From NCBI GenBank assembly GCA_026397855.1, contig JAPLUA010000643.1, forward strand, positions 1 to 5,949: a DNA stretch of 5,949 nucleotides. Reading direction: 5' to 3'. The stretch comes from Verrucomicrobiota bacterium. GTDB lineage: Bacteria; Verrucomicrobiota; Verrucomicrobiia; Limisphaerales; UBA8199. How positions within the stretch are numbered: position 1 is the first letter of the stretch; each line of letters opens with the position of its first letter. This document shows positions 1-4,858 of the stretch, in pieces. A model generated the notes under the pieces. That model ran no database searches. It was not told where the DNA came from and was given only the letters and a program-made list of their open reading frames with translations. The position numbers and the translations under genes were made by a program.

Positions 1-2
1 CG

Positions 3-773
3 ATTGAGGCGGCCGGGCAGCGGCTGGCAGAGTCTGCGGGCCGGTTCGAGATCCGGCAGGGCAATTTTGCGGATCTGGCGGACTGGGTGGCGCCGGGCAG
101 TTGCGACGGGGTGCTGTTGGATTTGGGCGTGAGTTCGCCCCAATTGGACGAGGCTGAGCGCGGGTTCAGCTTCCAGCAGGACGGCCCGCTTGATATGCGG
201 ATGGACCGCGGGCAGTGCCTGACGGCGGCGGAACTGGTGAATACTGCCAGCGCGGAAGAGTTGGCAAAGGTTTTTTGGGATTTGGGCGGCGAGCGGGATG
301 CGCGGCGGTTTGCGCGGGCGATCGCGAGAGATCGCGATCAGCGACCGTTCAGCACGACGCGGCAGATAGCGGAGCTGATCGAGAGGCTGTCGCCGCGGCG
401 CGGCCGGAGAGCGCATCCGGCAACGAAAGTGTTTCAGGCCTTGCGGATGGCCGTGAATGATGAAGTTGGTTCTTTGAGAAGAGGCCTCGACGGGGCGTTC
501 AGGATTCTGAAGCCCGGAGGGCGCCTGGCGGTTATCACGTTTCAGGGCGTGGACGACCGGATTGTGAAGGATTTCGGGCGCGCGCGGGCGCGGGATTATA
601 CATTCAACGGAGGAATGGATGTTCCTGAATTGCGCATACCGCGCGCGCCCGAGTTGACCTGGTTGCAGCGAAAACCGTTCACCCCGGACGCGGCGGAGAT
701 GGAGGCAAACCCCCGCAGTCGCAGCGCCCAACTGCGGGTGATGGAGAAGATCGTTAACGGGCCGAACCCATGA
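3..773 (+). CDS. rsmH: RsmH, 16S rRNA (cytosine1402-N4)-methyltransferase, 5'-truncated by the window
   Basis: This is the C-terminal 256 residues of RsmH (MraW), the SAM-dependent enzyme that N4-methylates C1402 of 16S rRNA in the ribosomal P site. The reading frame is open from base 3, so the start and the first SAM-binding motif lie upstream of the window; family members are about 300-320 residues. Diagnostic motifs are LLDLGVSSPQLD followed by AERGFSF and DGPLDMRMD, then HPATKVFQALR (near residue 138 counted from base 3), LKPGGRLAVITF, and the C-terminal ANPRSRSAQLRVMEK. The usual FHSLEDR motif reads FQGVDDR here (residues 180-186), a visible departure from the family. It ends in TGA just before the ftsL-like gene, in its standard place at the head of a dcw cluster. 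Identification is secure. Confidence 0.97.
   Translation: MEAAGQRLAESAGRFEIRQGNFADLADWVAPGSCDGVLLDLGVSSPQLDEAERGFSFQQDGPLDMRMDRGQCLTAAELVNTASAEELAKVFWDLGGERDARRFARAIARDRDQRPFSTTRQIAELIERLSPRRGRRAHPATKVFQALRMAVNDEVGSLRRGLDGAFRILKPGGRLAVITFQGVDDRIVKDFGRARARDYTFNGGMDVPELRIPRAPELTWLQRKPFTPDAAEMEANPRSRSAQLRVMEKIVNGPNP
320..339 (+). other. Perfect 8-bp inverted repeat with GAGA loop inside rsmH
   Basis: GATCGCGA at 320-327 is exactly complementary to TCGCGATC at 332-339, separated by the four bases GAGA. In mRNA this would be an 8-bp stem capped by a GNRA-type tetraloop. It lies within the codons for AIARDRDQ of rsmH. It is probably a by-product of GC-rich arginine, aspartate and isoleucine codons. 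No function is claimed. Confidence 0.4.
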
Positions 774-799
774 GGGGTTTGTGAGATTTGCACGATAGT

Positions 800-864
800 A
801 TGGCACGGAATCGAATCGAAAACATCAGTCGGCGGCGATTCGCTTCGGGCCCACGCTCAAGGCG
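800..864 (+). other. Candidate displaced N-terminus of ftsL (suspected frameshift)
   Basis: ATG 800 opens a frame reading MARNRIENISRRR. This is a typical short basic cytoplasmic tail for a bitopic FtsL, but it runs to a TGA after 27 codons without entering the membrane segment. The frame that encodes the membrane segment reads HQSAAIRFGPTLKALL across the same bases. Joining the two needs a one-base loss or a two-base gain in this sequence, somewhere around 815-840. Possible causes are a real mutation, a sequencing or assembly error, or use of a non-ATG start further in. No classical slippery heptamer is visible: the CGAAAAC at 817-823 does not fit X XXY YYZ. Confidence 0.5.
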
Positions 865-1182
865 TTGCTGCTCTGTCTTCTGATTGGCGGCTCGGGCGTA
901 GGGTATGTCTGGCAGAAAGACCAGATTTACAAGCTCGGCCAGCAAATAAAGAAGCGCGAAGTTCGCCTGCGAGAGCTGGCCGACAACAACGAGAAGCTCA
1001 GAAAGCAGCTCGGGACGATGCGGTCGCCGCGGTTGCTCGAGGCCCGGATTAAAGAACTTGGCCTGGTCCGGCCGGAGCCGGGGCAGGTGTGGCAGTTGCA
1101 GGAGCCGTCCCGGGAGTCGTTCGTGCCAAACGTTGACCGGGAATACGCCGCGCGGGAAGGTCGCGCGACGAATGTGCCCTAG
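865..1182 (+). CDS. ftsL: FtsL-like divisome protein (bitopic, coiled coil); 5' end uncertain
   Basis: This is a small bitopic protein of the FtsL/DivIC type, which with FtsB/FtsQ-class partners scaffolds and activates the septal synthase FtsWI. The first 16 or so residues (LLCLLIGGSGVGYVW) form one membrane segment. A charged heptad-like stretch follows (residues 17-55, rich in K, R, E, Q and L, including QIKKREVRLRELADNNEKL), then a short periplasmic tail with SPRLLEARIKELGL. Length (about 105 residues) and position between rsmH and ftsI match FtsL. The start is a problem: the first usable start in this frame is TTG 865, which removes the basic cytoplasmic tail. In-frame codons from 799 (ending in IRFGPTLKA) look like that tail but have no ATG or GTG, and TAG 796 closes the frame. 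An ATG-led N-terminus lies at 800 in another frame. The FtsL call rests on architecture and context, since the family is poorly conserved in sequence. Confidence 0.8.
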   Translation: MLLCLLIGGSGVGYVWQKDQIYKLGQQIKKREVRLRELADNNEKLRKQLGTMRSPRLLEARIKELGLVRPEPGQVWQLQEPSRESFVPNVDREYAAREGRATNVP

Positions 1183-1188
1183 GCAGGG

Positions 1189-1485
1189 ATGAAGATTTTG
1201 CCGCCGCCCGTGACGCCGTCGGATGAGGAACCGATCGCCGCGGGCGGCTGGCAAACCCAATGCCCGGAGCATGCACCGGGTTCGAGCGGCATGCGCGGGA
1301 TCTTTGAGTTGAATGGTCGGGAGCCGGAGCGCCTGGGGAGTATTTGCCGGCAGCATTGTTTGCACCGGGCGCCTCAGAGAATGCCGAACAAAACGAAAAA
1401 CAATTTACCGCCGCCCGTGACGCCGTCGGATGAGGAACCGATCGCCGCGGGCGGCTGGTATTCTTTAGAGCGTCGGAAGAATTAG
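1189..1485 (+). CDS. Unrecognised 98-residue ORF with two identical 18-residue repeats
   Basis: I do not recognise this reading frame. It starts with ATG 1189, six bases after the ftsL stop and just behind AGGCAGGG, a purine-rich stretch that is rather close to serve as a ribosome-binding site. It ends at TAG 1483. The predicted product holds LPPPVTPSDEEPIAAGGW at residues 4-21 and again at 73-90. Between them is a 51-residue linker containing MRGIFELNGREPERLG and three cysteines, and the C-terminus is YSLERRKN. There is no signal peptide or membrane segment, and no domain I can name. It shares the frame of ftsI downstream and is separated from it by TAG and 27 bases. A 34-codon alternative starting at ATG 1381 covers only the second copy. 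Losing one repeat unit would leave a 29-codon ORF (MKI, one repeat, YSLERRKN). It could be a real small protein, or a repeat insertion that happens to be open. Confidence 0.35.
   Translation: MKILPPPVTPSDEEPIAAGGWQTQCPEHAPGSSGMRGIFELNGREPERLGSICRQHCLHRAPQRMPNKTKNNLPPPVTPSDEEPIAAGGWYSLERRKN
1201..1251 (+). repeat. 51-bp palindromic direct repeat, copy 1
   Basis: The 51 bases are identical at every position to those at 1408-1458. The ends are inverted: GCCGCCCG (1203-1210) pairs with CGGGCGGC (1241-1248). An inner stem GTCGG (1218-1222) pairs with CCGAT (1231-1235, one G-T pair) around the loop ATGAGGAA. The unit therefore resembles a REP-type hairpin. It begins 18 bases after the ftsL stop. 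Similarity to copy 2 continues only weakly upstream (6 of 10 bases) and stops downstream. Confidence 0.9.
1262..1294 (+). other. Cluster of short palindromes in the spacer between the 51-bp repeats
   Basis: CCCGG (1263-1267) pairs with CCGGG (1276-1280) around an 8-base loop that contains the palindrome GCATGC (1269-1274). GCATGC recurs at 1289-1294, offering an alternative 6-bp stem. No T-tract follows, so this is not a convincing intrinsic terminator. It may be a structural part of the repeat-bearing element, or a chance result of GC-rich sequence. Confidence 0.35.
1408..1458 (+). repeat. 51-bp palindromic direct repeat, copy 2
   Basis: This is an exact copy of 1201-1251, offset by 207 bases (69 codons), so both copies are read in the same frame and give the same 17-residue peptide PPPVTPSDEEPIAAGGW. 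The outer stem arms fall at 1410-1417 and 1448-1455. Identity includes the third codon positions, which points to recent duplication, gene conversion or a mobile unit rather than protein-level conservation alone. It ends 54 bases before the ftsI start. Confidence 0.9.
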
Positions 1486-1512
1486 AAAACCAGTCGGGTC
1501 AAGCGGGCTGCG

Positions 1513-3423
1513 ATGGCGAAACAACTGCAATATAAGAGACTGACAGTGCTGGCCTTGCTCATCGGCATGGGCTTTGCCGTGCTGGGCTATCGTCTCATTG
1601 ACCTGCAGGTTCTGCGCCATGACGAGCTGAGCGCCATAGCGCTGCGACACACCCAGCGCGAGTTCCTGATCGAGCCCCGCCGGGGCGATATTCTCGACGC
1701 CAAGGGCAACTTGCTGGCGACCAGCGTTTTCGTCAAAACCCTTTGCGCCGATCCGGCCTTGATGGGGAATCACCAGGCCGAGATTGCCCATGCGCTGGCG
1801 CCTTTGCTGCAGGCCGATGAGAAGGAGCTACGCCAGAGATTAGTGCCGCGCCTCCGGCCGGGAGCAGATGGCAACAGCCTGACCAACCGGTATGTCGTGC
1901 TTAAGCGCAAAGTGCCGGTGGAGATCTGGCAAAAAGTCCAGGCGGCCATGACCAACCTCACCTTCGGGCTGGACAAGAAGAAACTGTCAAAGTCGGAGCA
2001 GGCATTTTATCGCGACCTCAAAAGGAAGGCGGTGTTCGTCGAACCCCTCGACGACCAATTGCGGGTTTATCCCAACCAGACATTGGCGGCCCACGTGTTG
2101 GGCTTTGTCGGCATGGAGGAGGGTGAGGTCAATGGCACCCGGATCCTGGAGACTTCCGGAAAGGACGGCATCGAAAGGAGGTTCAACTCCAAGCTGGCCG
2201 GCGCGCGCGGCTGGCGCGTAACATCACTCGATCATCAGCGGCGCGAACTGGTTGCCCTGCGCGAACAGGATGTCGAGCCCCATGACGGCCTGAACGTGGT
2301 GCTCACCATTGATTCGGTAATCCAGCATATCGTCGAGTCCGCGCTGGCGGAGGCGATGGAAAAGCACTCGCCGCTTAGCGTTTCGGGGATTGCCGTCCGT
2401 CCGCGCACGGGCGAAATCCTCGCGATGGCAACGCTGCCGACTTTCGATCCGAACAATCCCGGCGATCCCCACTTGAATGGGCACCTCAACCGTGTCATCA
2501 CGGACACCGCGGAGCCGGGATCAACCTTCAAGATCGTGGTGGTGTCCGGTGCCCTCAACGACGGGACCGTGCGGCTGAGCGACACCTTCGACTGCGAGCA
2601 CGGCCGTTTCCCCTTCGCTGGTCGGGTGCTGCACGATCACTCGCCCGAGGGGGTGCTCTCGGTCGAGCAGATTATCACCAGGTCATCCAACATCGGCGCC
2701 GCCAAGATCGGCATCAAGATGGGGCCCTCACGCCTTTACGAGTATATCCGGAATTACGGCTTTGGCATGTCCACCGGGATCCCGCTGCAAGGCGAGGTGG
2801 TGGGCATCGTCCATCCGGTAAAGAGCTGGTACAAGGTTTCGATCGCGCAGATTCCCATGGGACAGGGCATCTCGGTCACCCGCCTGCAAATGATGATGGC
2901 CATGTGCGCGATTGCGAACAGGGGGGTTCTGATGGCGCCGATGCTGGTGGACCGGCTGGAGGATCGGGAGCACCACACGGTGGCTAAGTATCCCCCGCAA
3001 CGCGTCCGCCAGGTGATCAGCGAATCGGCCGCCAAGTCAATGGTCGCAGCTCTCAAGACGGTGGTTTTGCACGACGGCACCGCGACAAACGCCGCCCTGG
3101 AGCACTATACGGTTGCCGGCAAAACTGGAACTGCGCAAAAGTTCGAACATGGACAATTGGCTCACGGCAAGTACTTCACCTCGTTCATCGGGTTCCTGCC
3201 GGCTGACAACCCTGAGATCTGCATCTCCGTGACGCTGGACGAGCCTAAGCATGGCTATTACGGCGGGAAAATTGCTGCCCCTGTCTTCAAGCAGATTGCC
3301 GAACGTGCGGCCAATTACCTGAACATCCATCCCGAAGACGGCAAAGAGCCGTCGGTGCCCGACGCCCTGGCGGCGCCGGCAGAGAGTCGTCCCTTGAAAA
3401 CGGCAGCCGTGCGGCAACAGTGA
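1513..3423 (+). CDS. ftsI: FtsI / class B penicillin-binding protein (septal transpeptidase)
   Basis: This is a D,D-transpeptidase that crosslinks septal peptidoglycan, partnered with FtsW and regulated through FtsL-type proteins. It is a single-pass membrane protein with its catalytic domain in the periplasm. A short basic tail (MAKQLQYKR) precedes a membrane segment at residues 10-26. The PBP dimerisation domain follows, with RRGDILDAKGNLLA at 56-69 and KDGIERRFNSKLAG further on. The transpeptidase domain has all three active-site motifs: STFK with catalytic Ser337 and Lys340, SSN at 391-393, and KTG at 537-539. YYGGKIAAPVFKQI is typical of the domain's end. No PASTA domain is present; the last 25 or so residues are a proline- and alanine-rich tail. 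At 636 residues it is in the normal range. ATG 1513 is chosen because it gives the expected short tail; the ribosome-binding site before it is weak. It follows the repeat segment and precedes murF, with no murE between. Confidence 0.96.
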   Translation: MAKQLQYKRLTVLALLIGMGFAVLGYRLIDLQVLRHDELSAIALRHTQREFLIEPRRGDILDAKGNLLATSVFVKTLCADPALMGNHQAEIAHALAPLLQADEKELRQRLVPRLRPGADGNSLTNRYVVLKRKVPVEIWQKVQAAMTNLTFGLDKKKLSKSEQAFYRDLKRKAVFVEPLDDQLRVYPNQTLAAHVLGFVGMEEGEVNGTRILETSGKDGIERRFNSKLAGARGWRVTSLDHQRRELVALREQDVEPHDGLNVVLTIDSVIQHIVESALAEAMEKHSPLSVSGIAVRPRTGEILAMATLPTFDPNNPGDPHLNGHLNRVITDTAEPGSTFKIVVVSGALNDGTVRLSDTFDCEHGRFPFAGRVLHDHSPEGVLSVEQIITRSSNIGAAKIGIKMGPSRLYEYIRNYGFGMSTGIPLQGEVVGIVHPVKSWYKVSIAQIPMGQGISVTRLQMMMAMCAIANRGVLMAPMLVDRLEDREHHTVAKYPPQRVRQVISESAAKSMVAALKTVVLHDGTATNAALEHYTVAGKTGTAQKFEHGQLAHGKYFTSFIGFLPADNPEICISVTLDEPKHGYYGGKIAAPVFKQIAERAANYLNIHPEDGKEPSVPDALAAPAESRPLKTAAVRQQ

Positions 3424-3443
3424 AAACAAACCCAAGAGAAATC

Positions 3444-3479
3444 ATGAACCGGGCGTGTGCATGGATGCTCGTTCGCTAA
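3444..3479 (+). promoter_or_regulatory. Possible 11-codon leader ORF overlapping the murF start
   Basis: AAGAGAA (3434-3440) lies a few bases before ATG 3444, making this the best ribosome-binding site in the ftsI-murF gap. That ATG reads MNRACAWMLVR and stops at TAA 3477, out of frame with murF and overlapping its first codons. Ribosomes ending there could re-initiate at murF ATG 3461, which has only a poor site of its own. This is inference from spacing alone. The same AAGAGAA could simply act at longer range on murF. Confidence 0.25.
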
Positions 3480-4858
3480 ACTTTGTCGCGATGGCGTGCG
3501 GCGGCGAACTGTTGGCCGGTTCGCCGGAGGATTGCGTTGGCCGTGTATGCACGGACTCGCGGCAGGCGCGCGCGGGGGATCTGTTCTTTGCCTTGGCGGG
3601 CGGGCGTTTTGACGGGCATGCGTTTGCGGGGGAGGCGGTGAAGAGAGGGGCGATGGCAATCGTGGGAGAGCGCGGGCGGCTGCCGGCTCGCCTGGGCGGC
3701 TGCGCGGTGATCGCAGTCGAGGATACGCGCAAAGCCCTCGGGCGATTTGCCGCGGAGTATCGGAAGGATTTTGAATTGCCAACCGTTGCCGTGGCGGGTT
3801 CGAATGGGAAGACGACCACGAAGGAATTGCTCGCGTCGGTGCTGCGACAGAAGTTGCCCACGCTCTGGAGCGAGGCCAGTTTCAACAATGATATCGGGGT
3901 TCCGCTGACCTTGTTGCAGATGGAAAAGTCGCATCAGGCGGCTGTGATTGAACTGGGCACGAATCACCCCGGCGAGCTTGCGCCTTTGGTGAGAATGACG
4001 CGGCCCGACCATGGCGTTATTACTTGCATCGGGCGCGAGCACCTGGAGTTTTTCGGGGATGTGCAGGGAGTGGCGAGGGAAGAAGGCTGGCTAGCCGAAT
4101 TACTGCCGTCGAAGGGCAGGCTCTTTTTGAATGGCGACGATGAATGGGCCGGGAGGATCGCTGAACGCACGCGGGCTTCCGTGGTGCGGGTGGGTTTCTC
4201 GGACGGTAACGACTGGCGGGCTCGCGCTGTGCGGTCCGGCCCGAAAGGCGCATCCTTCCAGGTGGATGGGCCTGAAGAGAAGTTTGCGGGCGAATACTGC
4301 ACACGGTTGCACGGTCGCCACCAGGTGGCCAACGCCCTCTTTGCGGTGGCGGTCGGGGCCGAACTGGGATTGAGCCGCACGGAGATTGCCCTGGGCCTCG
4401 CCGACTGCGCCGGCCCGAAGATGCGGCTGCAGTTGTGCGAAAGCGGCGGGGTGCGCATTCTGGATGACGCTTACAATGCCAATGCGGACTCCGTCCGTGC
4501 GGCGCTGCGGACGCTGGTGGAGTTGCCGTGCGCTGGCCGCCGGGTGGCGGTATTGGGGGACATGGCGGAACTGGGTGTGCACAGCGAGGCGGCGCACGAG
4601 GAAATCGGCTCCTGCGCGGCCCAGTGGGGGGTCGGTCAGTTGTTCGCTGTTGGAAAGATGGCGCCGGTCATGGCCCGCGGCGCCCGGGGCGCAGGCTTGA
4701 ACCGGGTATTTGAGTTTGCCGACGCGGAATCCGCGGCCCCGGCAGTAAAGAATTTTGTCAAGAATGGCGATCTCCTGCTCCTAAAAGCGTCACGCGTCAT
4801 GCGTCTGGAACGAATCGCCGAAGTGCTCGGTGCCTGTGAGGCCGTGAAAGAGAAGTAA
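3461..4858 (+). CDS. murF: MurF, UDP-N-acetylmuramoyl-tripeptide--D-alanyl-D-alanine ligase
   Basis: This is the cytoplasmic ATP-dependent Mur ligase that adds D-Ala-D-Ala to UDP-MurNAc-tripeptide, the last step before the membrane stage. The N-terminal substrate-binding domain shows VCTDSRQARAGDLFFALAG. The ATP-binding P-loop is GSNGKTTTK at about residues 113-121. The central domain has ELGTNHPGELAPL and GREHLEFFG, where many MurF proteins read AHLExFG. Further on come DDAYNANADSVRAAL, then VAVLGDMAELG, and near the end LLLKASRVMRLERI, all typical of the family. At 466 residues it is full length. ATG 3461 (MDARSLNF) is preferred; GTG 3455, two codons earlier, is an alternative. It ends in TAA 4856-4858, whose last A starts mraY, which implies translational coupling. 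Confidence 0.96.
   Translation: MDARSLNFVAMACGGELLAGSPEDCVGRVCTDSRQARAGDLFFALAGGRFDGHAFAGEAVKRGAMAIVGERGRLPARLGGCAVIAVEDTRKALGRFAAEYRKDFELPTVAVAGSNGKTTTKELLASVLRQKLPTLWSEASFNNDIGVPLTLLQMEKSHQAAVIELGTNHPGELAPLVRMTRPDHGVITCIGREHLEFFGDVQGVAREEGWLAELLPSKGRLFLNGDDEWAGRIAERTRASVVRVGFSDGNDWRARAVRSGPKGASFQVDGPEEKFAGEYCTRLHGRHQVANALFAVAVGAELGLSRTEIALGLADCAGPKMRLQLCESGGVRILDDAYNANADSVRAALRTLVELPCAGRRVAVLGDMAELGVHSEAAHEEIGSCAAQWGVGQLFAVGKMAPVMARGARGAGLNRVFEFADAESAAPAVKNFVKNGDLLLLKASRVMRLERIAEVLGACEAVKEK

Noticed and set aside
764..780. Small hairpin (AACCC/GGGTT) around the rsmH stop as a terminator
   Set aside because: It has only five pairs plus one wobble and no following T-run, in the middle of an operon that must be transcribed through.
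1280..1285. GGTTCGAG-like motif resembling a tRNA T-arm
   Set aside because: No flanking T-stem pairing, anticodon arm or acceptor stem could be found.
754..1365. A 203-codon open frame on the - strand across ftsL and the first repeat
   Set aside because: It is antisense to a credible FtsL coiled-coil gene, has an arginine- and proline-rich low-quality composition typical of GC-rich shadows, and matches no family I know.
1272..1369. Nine-base direct repeat TGCACCGGG at 1272-1280 and 1361-1369
   Set aside because: It is too short in a GC-rich spacer and does not sit at the edges of the 51-bp repeats, so it does not look like a target-site duplication.
3442..4597. Several - strand open frames of 90-190 codons across murF
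   Set aside because: They are antisense to a fully conserved murF and have compositions expected from high-GC complementary strands.
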